The notes: a model not told the origin generated them from the letters alone. Positions 26,562 to 34,642 are shown, counted from the first letter of the stretch. The stretch: 64,000 bases of DNA from CAYWXV01 sp964462535 (GCA_964462535.1 CAYWXV010000002.1:186001-250000), one strand, 5' to 3'. Numbers and translations: made by a program.

Positions 26562-27333
26562 CGACGACGGTTCCTATTGGCTCGCCGCCGACAAGCCTTC
26601 CAAGATTTCCTGGAACACTCATATCGAAGACAGCAATTGGAAGTTTATTCTCCTGACAGAGTGTGATGGCTGTGAGATCCATCACGCGAAGATTTCGCTC
26701 GTGAACTTCCCGATAGCTGATGGAGGTGAATCGCCGCGCATCGGGAACGACCCGCGGGTCGGCGTCGTAGATCCCGTCGACACCGTTCTTCCCCATGATC
26801 AACGCATCGGCAACAATTTCTATGGCACGTAGCGCGGCCGCAGTGTCGGTCGTGAAATAGGGATTCCCCGTCCCTGCACCGAAGATCACCACGCGCCCCT
26901 TCTCCAGGTGCCGGATTGCACGTCGTCGGATGAATGGCTCTGCGATCTGCTCCATCTTGATCGCCGTCTGCAGGCGAGTTACAACGCCATGTCGCTCGAG
27001 TACGTCCTGCAACGCCAGCGCATTGATAACGGTCGCCAGCATACCCATGTGGTCGCCAGTCACCTTGTCAATGCCCTCCGCCGCAGCCTGAATACCTCGA
27101 TAGATGTTCCCGCCTCCAATCACAATCCCGATCTCGACACCCATGTTGTGGATCGATCTCACCTCGTCGGCGAATGTGCTGAGGACGGTGGGGTCGATCC
27201 CGTAGCCCAACTCGCCCATCAGGGCCTCGCCGCTCAGTTTGAGGACGATTCTCTTGTAGCGAGGTGACGGGGCATCTGAAGATGAGGAGACTGATGGCTT
27301 GGTCAACGGGGCTTCAAGGTGTTCAGTTGTCAT
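26554..27333 (-). CDS. pyrH: UMP kinase
   Basis: 259 residues from ATG 27333. It phosphorylates UMP with ATP in pyrimidine nucleotide synthesis, forming a cytoplasmic hexamer. The amino-acid kinase fold is visible: RYKRIVLKLSGEALMG, then GIVIGGGNIYRG and GMLATVINALALQD, and FGAGTGNPYFTTDTAAALRA for the nucleotide region. A 26-residue Ser/Pro-rich N-terminal extension precedes the first strand. The usual neighbour frr is absent; a ferredoxin gene follows instead. A strong terminator lies 37 nt upstream of the start, so pyrH must either have its own promoter or rely on readthrough. Confidence 0.96.
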   Translation of the reverse strand: MTTEHLEAPLTKPSVSSSSDAPSPRYKRIVLKLSGEALMGELGYGIDPTVLSTFADEVRSIHNMGVEIGIVIGGGNIYRGIQAAAEGIDKVTGDHMGMLATVINALALQDVLERHGVVTRLQTAIKMEQIAEPFIRRRAIRHLEKGRVVIFGAGTGNPYFTTDTAAALRAIEIVADALIMGKNGVDGIYDADPRVVPDARRFTSISYREVHERNLRVMDLTAITLCQENKLPIAVFDMSVPGNLGRLVGGEPIGTVVGD

Positions 27334-27369
27334 TCGATCGGGAGTGTTGTGAAAAGCGACCGAAGGTAC

Positions 27370-27404
27370 AAAAAAAGTCCCGGGGCCGAAGGCGACCCCG
27401 GGAC
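27370..27404 (-). terminator. Rho-independent terminator after tsf
   Basis: On the minus strand GTCCCGGGG pairs with CCCCGGGAC across a 10-nt loop and is followed by seven Ts (27376 to 27370). It follows tsf by 40 nt and precedes pyrH by 37 nt. Textbook shape. Confidence 0.9.
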
Positions 27405-27444
27405 ATGAACCGGCGATCTGCACCGGTCATACATGCGCACCCAC

Positions 27445-28326
27445 CTAGTCTGCGGAGACCGCCTCCGGTGCGGTCTCACCCAGGTTATATCGCGTGAAGC
27501 GGACGACGTCAACCGAGGACCCAAGCTCCTTGTTGAGATCCGACAGTACATCGCGCACCAGCTTGGACGAGTCCTTCACGAACGTCTGCTCCAGGAGGCA
27601 GCTCTCCGAATAGAACTTCTCAATACGTCCGGAGACGATCTTCTCCGCTATCTCGGGCTTCTTCCCCTCGTTGACCGTCTGCTCAAGCAACACCTGGCGC
27701 TCTCTTTCAAGATCGGCCGACGGGACTTCCTCGCGTCTTACGTAGCCTGGGTTCATCGCCGCAACCTGCATCGCGAAGTCGCGAGCCACTGCGACGGCAC
27801 GCTCATCACCATTGCTTCCCGAGAGTTCGATCAAAACGCCCAGGCGGTCCCCGTTGTGTACGTAGTCGGCTACGAAACCACCGTCAGCGCTGATGATCTG
27901 GAATCGACGAATCTCGATACGCTCGTTGAATTTCCCGAGCAACTCGTTCATCCAGTTCGTGACGGTCATTCCGTCCATCTCAGACGCCATCAGGGCCTCG
28001 ATGTCGGCCGGGCGGGTTGCGAGGACGTGAGCTGCAAGACGGCGGACAACGCTGCTGAACTCCTCGTTACGCGCGACGAAGTCGGTCTCGCAATTGACTT
28101 CAATGATTGCGGCGCCAGATCGATTGTCGCTGGTGGCCGTTGCGACCACACCCTCGTTGGCGGCCTTGTCGGCCCGCTTGGCGGCGGTAGCGGCCCCTTT
28201 CTTGCGCAGGTAGTCAATGGCCGCCTCCATGTCGCCGTTGGTCTCTTCAAGGGCCTTCTTGCAGTCGCCCATTCCGGCGCCGGTCCGGTCTCGCAGCGCC
28301 TTCACATCTAACGGACTGATAGCCAT
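27445..28326 (-). CDS. tsf: Translation elongation factor Ts
   Basis: 293 residues. EF-Ts is the cytoplasmic nucleotide-exchange factor for EF-Tu. The N-terminal UBA-like segment VKALRDRTGAGMGDCKKALE is diagnostic; it is followed by IDYLRKKGA and AIIEVNCETDFVARNEEF, and the core ends with a helical C-terminal module. The gene sits 58 nt after rpsB, the common rpsB-tsf pair, and is closed by a strong terminator. The length is normal for Bacteroidota relatives. The last residues (APEAVSAD) are a non-conserved tail. Confidence 0.97.
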   Translation of the reverse strand: MAISPLDVKALRDRTGAGMGDCKKALEETNGDMEAAIDYLRKKGAATAAKRADKAANEGVVATATSDNRSGAAIIEVNCETDFVARNEEFSSVVRRLAAHVLATRPADIEALMASEMDGMTVTNWMNELLGKFNERIEIRRFQIISADGGFVADYVHNGDRLGVLIELSGSNGDERAVAVARDFAMQVAAMNPGYVRREEVPSADLERERQVLLEQTVNEGKKPEIAEKIVSGRIEKFYSESCLLEQTFVKDSSKLVRDVLSDLNKELGSSVDVVRFTRYNLGETAPEAVSAD

Positions 28327-28384
28327 AGGAATCTTGCTCTATGTTGTGTAATTGCGTTGTTCGGATGTGCTTCGTCTACTACGA

Positions 28385-29380
28385 TCAGGCATTCTCACCG
28401 GCGGCCGGAGTGTCGGTCGCGGGAGCTGCCTCCGTGGCCGGCGCGGGCTCAGTTGCGGGAGCTGCCTCCGTGGCCGGCGCGGCCTCAGTTGCGGCAGCCT
28501 CAGGGGCCGGCGCAGCGTCAGCCGGGCGCGGAGTGGAAGCTGGCGCCTCCGGCTTCTCCGATGCCGTGTCGGCCGACTCTCCGCGACGCGAGCGAGTGCG
28601 ACGACGCGTACGAACGCCACCCTCATCGAAGCTCTCCGTTCCGGCCTCCTTCATATCCCGATCGTCGCTTGCCTGGCTTTCGGCCATATTGGCACGGGCT
28701 GCCTCTCGTCCCAACGAGACACCATCGGCAATCACCTTGGTGATGAGAGCGATGGTCTTCAACGAGTCATCGTTTGCCGGTATTGGGAAATCGATGTCAC
28801 GCGGATCCGTGTTCGTATCGACGATGGCAATCACGGGGATACCGAGTGTCTTCGCTTCCTTGACGGCAAGATGCTCCTTCTTGATGTCGACGATGTAGAG
28901 AGCTCCGGGAAGGCGATTCATATCGGCAATGCCACCCATGATTCTGACGAGCCGGTCCTTCTCGCGCGAGATCATCAGGCGCTCTTTCTTCGTGTAGTTG
29001 TCGATCGATCCGTCACTCTCCATCTTCTCGATGTTGGTCAGACGCTTGATCGACTTGCGGATGGTCGCAAAGTTGGTAAGCATACCACCCAGCCACCTCT
29101 CCGAGACGAAGTTGGCACCGATACGTTCGGCTTCCCCGCGGATGACGTCCCTGGCCTGCTTCTTTGTGCCGACGAAGAGAACGCGCTTCCCCTCCGCTGC
29201 GATCTTCTCCGCCGCGTTCCGGGCCTCATCTACAAGCACCTGCGTCTTCTTCAGATCAATGATGTGGATTCCGTTGCGCTCCATGAAGATATAGGGGCGC
29301 ATCTGCGGATTCCAGCGACGGGTAAGATGCCCGAAGTGAGCACCAGCCGACAGGAGGTCTTCAATTTGGACGAAAGGCAT
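28385..29380 (-). CDS. rpsB: 30S ribosomal protein S2 with Glu/Ala/Pro/Thr-rich C-terminal extension
   Basis: 331 residues. The S2 core (about 1-250) shows QIEDLLSAGAHFGHLTRRWN, IDLKKTQVLVDEA, RWLGGMLTNFATI, LPGALYIVDIKKE and PVIAIVDTNTDP. ATG 29380 is the start; the open frame upstream is not S2-like. After residue 250 comes a charged linker and then a 55-60-residue tail built on EAAPAT units, encoded by a 36-bp tandem DNA repeat. Such tails are variable in Bacteroidota S2 but this one is unusually regular. S2 sits on the 30S solvent side and recruits S1. It forms an operon with tsf; a strong hairpin lies upstream at 29514. Confidence 0.96.
   Translation of the reverse strand: MPFVQIEDLLSAGAHFGHLTRRWNPQMRPYIFMERNGIHIIDLKKTQVLVDEARNAAEKIAAEGKRVLFVGTKKQARDVIRGEAERIGANFVSERWLGGMLTNFATIRKSIKRLTNIEKMESDGSIDNYTKKERLMISREKDRLVRIMGGIADMNRLPGALYIVDIKKEHLAVKEAKTLGIPVIAIVDTNTDPRDIDFPIPANDDSLKTIALITKVIADGVSLGREAARANMAESQASDDRDMKEAGTESFDEGGVRTRRRTRSRRGESADTASEKPEAPASTPRPADAAPAPEAAATEAAPATEAAPATEPAPATEAAPATDTPAAGENA
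28416..28487. repeat. 36-bp tandem repeat (2 copies plus degenerate flanks) inside rpsB
   Basis: 28416-28451 and 28452-28487 differ only at two positions (GTCGC against GTTGC at the start and GGGCTCA against GGCCTCA at the end). Each copy encodes twelve residues of the EAAPAT type in the S2 tail. The copy number could vary among strains. Confidence 0.85.
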
Positions 29381-29513
29381 TGCGTGGCTCCACGAAATGT
29401 GTTGTTGGTATTCCTCTACCTCCGTCATGTCGAAACGCTCACCCCGGCATGCAGGGCACACACGATCGATCGGAAGGTATGTGTGATATGGCCGGATGGA
29501 ACCGGCTCGAATG

Positions 29514-29539
29514 CGGAACGGCGCACAGGCGCCGTTCCG
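29514..29539 (-). promoter_or_regulatory. Perfect 11-bp hairpin between rpsI and rpsB
   Basis: CGGAACGGCGC (29514-29524) and GCGCCGTTCCG (29529-29539) enclose a 4-nt loop. It lies 25 nt after the rpsI stop and 134 nt before the rpsB ATG, on the minus strand. No U-tract follows, so an rpsB leader element or weak terminator are both possible; ribosomal proteins of this group often regulate their own leaders. Confidence 0.55.
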
Positions 29540-29564
29540 AAGCTCGTCGATATGAGAGAATGAC

Positions 29565-29951
29565 CTAGCGCTTGCTGAACTGGAAGCGCTTGCGGGCCTT
29601 CTTCTGACCGTACTTCTTACGCTCGACCATTCGGGGGTCACGTGTCATGTGACCGCCGCGACGGAGGGGTGATTTCAACGATTCGTCGATCTCCACCAGG
29701 GCCCGAGCAATACCATGGCGCACAGCGCCGGCCTGCCCGGCGCGACCCCCGCCATCGACGTTCGCGTGAACGTCAAAGCGGTCAGCCATCTCAACCGTCT
29801 TAAGAGGCGACATCACCTCCTGACGATCGAAGCTCTCTGGAAAGTACGTTTCGAATTCGCGGCCGTTGACGATGACCTTTCCTGTTCCGGGCGTCAGGTA
29901 GACGCGGGCGACAGCGGTCTTGCGGCGGCCAACAGTAATGACGTTAGGCAT
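29565..29951 (-). CDS. rpsI: 30S ribosomal protein S9
   Basis: 128 residues. S9 contacts the 16S rRNA head, and its C-terminal tail (here MVERKKYGQKKARKRFQFSKR) reaches the P-site tRNA. VGRRKTAVARVYL, GTGKVIVNGREFETYFP, VDGGGRAGQAGAVRHGIARAL and the basic tail with terminal SKR are all present. The gene follows rplM by 12 nt; this is the standard rplM-rpsI pair and should share its promoter at 30473. Confidence 0.98.
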   Translation of the reverse strand: MPNVITVGRRKTAVARVYLTPGTGKVIVNGREFETYFPESFDRQEVMSPLKTVEMADRFDVHANVDGGGRAGQAGAVRHGIARALVEIDESLKSPLRRGGHMTRDPRMVERKKYGQKKARKRFQFSKR

Positions 29952-29963
29952 GCTGTATGCGGC

Positions 29964-30413
29964 TTACTTATACGTGAGTTCGAGTGTCTTGGGCTTCTGC
30001 GCCGCATGCGGATGCGTCTCGCCTGCGTAGACCTTCAGCTTCGTAATGATCCGGCGACCAAGCCGATTCTTCGGAAGCATCCGCTTCACCGCAAACTCAA
30101 TGATCCGCTCCGGATGCTGCTCCATCATCTGACGGTACGAAGTGATGCGCTGTCCACCCGGATATCCGGTGTAGCGAACGTACTCCTTCTGCTGCGCGCG
30201 TCGCGGTGCGATGTTGATCTTATCAGCGTTTACGACAACGACGAAATCGCCGCAGTCAATGTGCGGCGTGAACAACGCCTTGTGCTTTCCCCTCAAGATC
30301 GATGCAATCTGCGAGGCAAGGCGACCAAGCGTCTGCCCCTCCGCATCGACCACCCACCATTTCTTCTCGACCTGAGATTCTTTGGCCGAGACGGTCATCT
30401 TATCCGGATTCAT
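29964..30413 (-). CDS. rplM: 50S ribosomal protein L13
   Basis: 149 residues from ATG 30413, matching the family length of about 148; a longer frame to 30503 would begin inside the promoter. Visible are WWVVDAEGQTLGRLASQIA, HIDCGDFVVVVNADKI, RYTGYPGG and RMLPKNRLGRRIITKLKVYAGETHPH. L13 is an early 23S rRNA assembly protein. The gene heads the rplM-rpsI operon; TTG-N20-TATTTTTG lies 60 nt upstream. The leader contains GCTCC-GTTAG-GGAGC, a small hairpin close to the start codon. Confidence 0.98.
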   Translation of the reverse strand: MNPDKMTVSAKESQVEKKWWVVDAEGQTLGRLASQIASILRGKHKALFTPHIDCGDFVVVVNADKINIAPRRAQQKEYVRYTGYPGGQRITSYRQMMEQHPERIIEFAVKRMLPKNRLGRRIITKLKVYAGETHPHAAQKPKTLELTYK

Positions 30414-30472
30414 AACAGGAGTCCGCTCCCTAACGGAGCCAGTTGGATAGGTTGGTTCTTTGTCAAGACCGG

Positions 30473-30503
30473 CAAAAATAGCAGGGTGTCCCCATACGGG
30501 CAA
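30473..30503 (-). promoter_or_regulatory. Bacteroidota-type promoter for rplM-rpsI
   Basis: On the minus strand TTG (30503-30501), then 20 nt, then TATTTTTG (30480-30473), matching the -33 and -7 consensus TTTG/TTG and TAnnTTTG with normal spacing. Transcription would begin around 30466, giving a leader of about 50 nt before the rplM ATG. Confidence 0.65.
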
Positions 30504-30534
30504 CTATTTGATTGAACAGAGGGGTTGGCAATTG

Positions 30535-32067
30535 TTACAGGACCTCTCCGACCGCCCGGAGCACTTCGCCCGACTCGACCAAAGTCCGAGCCTCCTCGAT
30601 GTCGTTGAAGATCACCCGATCTTCGTCCAGGTGAGGGACATATCTCCGGAGGAGGTCGACGGCCCGTCCCACAGCCCTCCCGGGCCTCAACGGCGCCTGA
30701 AAGTCAATCCCCTGCGCCGCGCACAGATACTCAATTGCGAGTACCGATGCCAGGTTGGACGAGATGCGCCAGGCTTTCTGGGCAGCGATCGAGCCCATCG
30801 AGTTGTGGTCCTCCTGATTCGCCGACGTCGGAATCGAATCGACGGACGCAGGATGAGAGAGGACTTTGTTCTCGCTGACGATGGAGGCTGCGGTGTACTG
30901 CGCAATCATATAGCCGCTGTTGATTCCACCGCTGGTCGTCAGAAATCGGGGGAGCCTGCTCAACGCTCCATTGACCAGACGCTCGGTTCGTCGCTCAGAG
31001 ACGTTTGCCAGCTCCGAAGCTGCGATCGCCAGGAAGTCGAGCGCCAGTGCAAGTGGCTGCCCGTGGAAGTTCCCCCCTTCGATCGGTTCACCCCCTCCAC
31101 TGCCGTCGGGGAAGACAAGCGGGTTGTCCGTTGCAGAATTGATCTCAATCTCAAGCACGCGCCGCACGTAGTCGATGGCATCTCGGCTTGCTCCATGAAT
31201 CTGGGGAATGCAGCGAAGCGAGTATGCGTCCTGGACACGGTCGTCGTTGAAGCGGTGAGACTCGCGGATCTCCGACCCCTCCATGAGGCGTCGGAGGTTT
31301 GACGCAACGTGGATCTGCCCGGGATGGGGTCGTGCCTCATGAAGTCTTGGATCGAACGCACGGTCGGTCCCCTTGAGCGCCTCAACCGACATGGCGGCGA
31401 TAACATCGGCTGTGCGGGCGAGGGATGCTATCGACTCTGCCGCAAGGCACCCGTACGCCCCCATCATCTGTGTTCCGTTAATCAGGGCCAGCCCCTCCTT
31501 GGCTGTCAGTCGAAGTGGTGCGATCCCGGCGGCCTCCAATTCCGGACCAGCAGGCACAACGTTCCCATTCTTCCAGACCCTCCCCTCTCCCATCGCTGCG
31601 AGTACGATGTGGGAGAGCGGAACCAGATCCCCGGACGAACCGACCGACCCCTGTGAAGGAGATACGGGGATGATTCCCTTGTTGAACATCTCCACCAACG
31701 TGTTGACCGTTCCGGGTCTGATGCCGCTGTACCCGCAGGCAAGTGCGTTGACCCGCAGACACATCATCGCGCGCATGACGTCCGGAGGGATTGGGTCGCC
31801 CGTCCCCGCTGCATGACTCCGGATCAGATTCTCCTGAAGCCGCTCCAGATCAGGCCGCCCAATAGTGACGTTTGCAAACTCGCCGAACCCGGTCGTGATT
31901 CCGTACACCACCGCATCTCGCTCGACCCAATCGCTGACGACCCGGCGAGATGCCTCCATTCGCTCGACTGCTTCCGCCGACAACTCAATTCTGGATGTAG
32001 CATCTCGCGCCACTCGAGCGACGTCGTCGACCGTGAGGCTCCGACCGTCAAGGATAAGCGTTGTCAT
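30535..32067 (-). CDS. hutH: Histidine (or aromatic amino-acid) ammonia-lyase, MIO enzyme
   Basis: 510 residues from ATG 32067; ATG 32091 would add eight. The enzyme eliminates ammonia from histidine to urocanate, using an autocatalytic MIO group. Landmarks are VVYGITTGFGEFANV (Tyr55), NLIRSHAAGTGDP (His85), GSVGSSGDLVPLSH (the MIO tripeptide here is Ser144-Ser145-Gly146), then TSANQEDHNSMGS and the C-terminal LRPGRAVG. The usual MIO tripeptide is Ala-Ser-Gly; the Ser variant is unusual. No hutU, hutI or hutG lies nearby, so the His degradation pathway is not complete here. Substrate could also be an aromatic acid; His is the default. Confidence 0.85.
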   Translation of the reverse strand: MTTLILDGRSLTVDDVARVARDATSRIELSAEAVERMEASRRVVSDWVERDAVVYGITTGFGEFANVTIGRPDLERLQENLIRSHAAGTGDPIPPDVMRAMMCLRVNALACGYSGIRPGTVNTLVEMFNKGIIPVSPSQGSVGSSGDLVPLSHIVLAAMGEGRVWKNGNVVPAGPELEAAGIAPLRLTAKEGLALINGTQMMGAYGCLAAESIASLARTADVIAAMSVEALKGTDRAFDPRLHEARPHPGQIHVASNLRRLMEGSEIRESHRFNDDRVQDAYSLRCIPQIHGASRDAIDYVRRVLEIEINSATDNPLVFPDGSGGGEPIEGGNFHGQPLALALDFLAIAASELANVSERRTERLVNGALSRLPRFLTTSGGINSGYMIAQYTAASIVSENKVLSHPASVDSIPTSANQEDHNSMGSIAAQKAWRISSNLASVLAIEYLCAAQGIDFQAPLRPGRAVGRAVDLLRRYVPHLDEDRVIFNDIEEARTLVESGEVLRAVGEVL

Positions 32068-32196
32068 AGAGAGGGCTGATTCTATCGTCATCTTCGCGCT
32101 CGGCCACGTACCCTATGCCGCACGGGCGCCTGGCAGGGGGAGGAGTTGATCTCGAATTGGAGGAGTCGCGGAGAACGTCGCCGACGAGCTCGGCAG

Positions 32197-32976
32197 CTAG
32201 GTATCCGAGCCCGCAGGGGCCATAGTCGCTCGAATAATCTCGCCAAATCCAGCAGCATCGAGCGAGGCACCACCCACCAGACCGCCGTCGACATCGGGTA
32301 GTCCGAAAATCGCACCAGCGTTGGAGGACTTCAGACTTCCGCCGTAAAGAATCGATATTTCGGCGGCGATAACTGAGCCGAAGATTGACGTGATGATCTG
32401 TCGGATGATACCGTGCGCCTCGGCGATCTGCTCGCTCGTCGCCGGATTGTTGGTGCCAATAGCCCAGATCGGTTCGTAGGCGATGACGCAGTTGCGAACG
32501 TTGAAGTCGAAGATGCCGTCGAGCGCGGCTCGGACCTGACGCTCGATCACGCGACCGGTACGTCCGTCCTCACGCTCAGTCTCGGTCTCACCAACGCAGA
32601 TGATGGGACGCAGTCCACAATCGACCGCTGCGTTGGTTCGGCGACAGACGTCCAGGTCGGACTCCGCAAACATCATACGGCGCTCAGAGTGCCCGACGAT
32701 GACGTACTGACAACCGACGGACTTCAGCATACGACCCGACACTTCTCCGGTAAATGCTCCCTCCCGCTGATCGTGCATCGTCTGCCCCCCCAACGTTACG
32801 GCGCTCCCCTTCAACCTGGCTGCCACGAGAGGGAGGAACGGGAACGGCGGGCAAAGAACCACCTCGGTCCCCTCCAGACCGGAGCCAACCTGCGCAACGA
32901 CGCCATCCGCCAGATCGGCGGCGGTGTCTGCCAGGGTATTCATCTTCCAATTCCCCGCCACAATTCGCGTGCGCAT
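32197..32976 (-). CDS. tpiA: Triosephosphate isomerase
   Basis: 259 residues from ATG 32976, with the Shine-Dalgarno sequence GGAGG seven bases upstream. The glycolytic enzyme interconverts glyceraldehyde-3-phosphate and dihydroxyacetone phosphate. RIVAGNWKMNT (Lys11), VGHSERRMMF (the catalytic His), YEPIWAIGT (the catalytic Glu) and the phosphate loop ILYGGSLKSSN are all present, and the length is normal. It stands alone between hutH, 129 bp downstream, and lptC, 146 bp upstream, on the same strand. Confidence 0.97.
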   Translation of the reverse strand: MRTRIVAGNWKMNTLADTAADLADGVVAQVGSGLEGTEVVLCPPFPFLPLVAARLKGSAVTLGGQTMHDQREGAFTGEVSGRMLKSVGCQYVIVGHSERRMMFAESDLDVCRRTNAAVDCGLRPIICVGETETEREDGRTGRVIERQVRAALDGIFDFNVRNCVIAYEPIWAIGTNNPATSEQIAEAHGIIRQIITSIFGSVIAAEISILYGGSLKSSNAGAIFGLPDVDGGLVGGASLDAAGFGEIIRATMAPAGSDT

Positions 32977-33122
32977 ATAGAGACCTCCGTTATGAAATGA
33001 AGGGGCGAGCAGAGATGGGGGGATCCATGAGGGAACGGACCCCGTCCGGCGGAGGCAGTATTGTGAGAGCAAACGGACTCATGCAGTCCGCCTGTCGCTT
33101 TCACTAGCTGGTCGTCACGGCG

Positions 33123-33671
33123 TCAGCGAGGAGCTCTCGTCCGACCTGTGACTTTGAAGATCGTATAATTCCGCAATGTCTCGTCGCTCTCGAATCCACT
33201 CCCTTCAAGCACCTCGTCCTTTTCGGGACTGACGATGCGAACATGGGAATCGGAATGGAGGCGCCGCTTGGTCTCAACCCAGAAGAGCCGATCGGTATCG
33301 ACAACCGTGCCGTTCGTCTTGCTGACCACGTGAACCCGGCCATAGGCTGACATATCGCGCGTCCGGTCGTCGATGCGTGCACTGTCACCAGTCAACACCG
33401 CACTCACCGAACCATCTGCTGCGTAAAACTCAACCTGGACACCCCCATCCAGGAGGGTAGACATGGAGGCCAGGTACCGGCGGGCGTGACCTACACGGAC
33501 ACGCGCACGAAGGCCGACGGAATCGTTCAACACAATCGTCGCGTTCCATGATTCGTCGTCAGGCGCATTCGGAGGAATCACGATGCGATCCGTTGGACCC
33601 GGATCCTCCTCGCACCCGGCCACGAACGTGAGGAAGAGAATCGCAATGGCGAATCGAATCCCCGTCGTCAT
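33123..33671 (-). CDS. lptC: LPS export periplasmic protein LptC
   Basis: 182 residues. LptC bridges the LptB2FG transporter and the LptA filament during LPS transport. The N-terminus (RFAIAILFLTFVAGC) ends at Cys20, a lipobox, as is common for LptC relatives in this phylum. The body contains LLDGGVQVEFYAADGSVSAVLTGDSARI, YGRVHVVSKTNGTVVDTDRLFW and SDSHVRIVSPEKDEVLEGSGFES, the strand pattern of the OstA/LptC jellyroll. It overlaps kdsD by 4 nt (ATGA), so kdsA-kdsD-lptC form an operon of Kdo synthesis and LPS export. Confidence 0.92.
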   Translation of the reverse strand: MTTGIRFAIAILFLTFVAGCEEDPGPTDRIVIPPNAPDDESWNATIVLNDSVGLRARVRVGHARRYLASMSTLLDGGVQVEFYAADGSVSAVLTGDSARIDDRTRDMSAYGRVHVVSKTNGTVVDTDRLFWVETKRRLHSDSHVRIVSPEKDEVLEGSGFESDETLRNYTIFKVTGRTRAPR

Positions 33672-34642
33672 CCCTTTAGCCCCGCTTCGATCAGATCGTG
33701 CATATGGACAATTCCCAATACGCGCCCCCGTCCGTCCACAATCGGAAGATGAGTTCGCTTGTGTTCTTCGAGAAGGGCAAGAGCAGCGGATCCCATGGTC
33801 TCTGGGGAAGCGGTCATGGGATTCTGAACCATCATATCCGTAGCCTGCAGATCGAGCAGGTCCGTACGCCGTTCCAGGAGTCGCCTCAGGTCACCATCGG
33901 TGATTATGCCATCGAGCCGAGACCGTCGATCGACAACCAGAACGCACCCGAGTCGCTTGCGACTGATCTCGGCGACGACGTCGCGGAAGGGGGCTGAGAG
34001 ACCGACCGTCGGAACGTCATCCCCCCGCTTCATCAGGTCTTCCACGCGAAGCAACAATCGTCGCCCTATTGTACCACCAGGATGCGTGCGTGCGAAGTCG
34101 GCCTCGGTGAATCCCTTCTCCTCGTAGAGCGCGATTGACAGAGCATCGGCGAGGGCAAGCATTGCGGTCGTGGATGCGGTAGGAGCAAGATCGAACGAGC
34201 ACGCTTCGCGATCAACGGAAGCGTCTAGTACAATCTTTGCCTTTCGCGCAAGCAGCCCCCCTTGGTTTCCCGTTACAGCAATGATCGGGAGTCCCATTCG
34301 GACGACCGCCGGAAGGAGCCGCGCCAGTTCGTCGGTCTCTCCGCTCTTGGAGAAGATCACCATCGCGTCGTCACGCCGGGCCATTCCGAGATCACCATGC
34401 AGGGCGTCAGCGGGATGGAGATAGAAGGCAGGCGTTCCCGTGCTATTGAGCGTCGCCGCCATTTTCTGCGCAATGATCCCGGACTTGCCGACCCCGGTAA
34501 CGATCACCTTCCCGGTCGCACGTTTCAGCACGCGAACGGCACGCGCGAATGCTTCATCAATGTTCGCTGTAACGCGGTCCAGTGCCTCCCGTTCCGTCAC
34601 TACGATTTCGCGACCCCGGGCAACCAGATCGGCGGTCGTCAC
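33668..34642 (-). CDS. kdsD: Arabinose-5-phosphate isomerase (SIS plus two CBS domains)
   Basis: 324 residues, start GTG 34642, which overlaps the kdsA stop by 4 nt. KdsD converts ribulose-5-phosphate to arabinose-5-phosphate, the first step in Kdo synthesis. The SIS domain shows VIVTGVGKSGIIAQKMAATLNSTGT and HPADALHGDLGM, then FSKSGETDELARLL, followed by two CBS domains, LMKRGDDVPTVG and DMMVQNPMTASPETMG, which bind regulatory nucleotides in the family. The end IVHMHDLIEAGLKG overlaps the lptC start. The length is typical. Confidence 0.95.
   Translation of the reverse strand: MTTADLVARGREIVVTEREALDRVTANIDEAFARAVRVLKRATGKVIVTGVGKSGIIAQKMAATLNSTGTPAFYLHPADALHGDLGMARRDDAMVIFSKSGETDELARLLPAVVRMGLPIIAVTGNQGGLLARKAKIVLDASVDREACSFDLAPTASTTAMLALADALSIALYEEKGFTEADFARTHPGGTIGRRLLLRVEDLMKRGDDVPTVGLSAPFRDVVAEISRKRLGCVLVVDRRSRLDGIITDGDLRRLLERRTDLLDLQATDMMVQNPMTASPETMGSAALALLEEHKRTHLPIVDGRGRVLGIVHMHDLIEAGLKG

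Noticed and set aside
27433..28311. Long plus-strand open frame opposite tsf (292 codons)
   Set aside because: It is the complement of a well-conserved tsf gene; the protein sequence resembles no family.
28416..28487. CRISPR-like repeat
   Set aside because: Two adjacent in-frame copies without spacers, inside rpsB.
28352..29563. Plus-strand open frame of 403 codons opposite rpsB
   Set aside because: Antisense shadow of rpsB; high GC bias at third positions explains its length.
29381..29641. N-terminal extension of S2
   Set aside because: The S2 signature starts at the ATG at 29380; the upstream residues are low quality and include the hairpin region.
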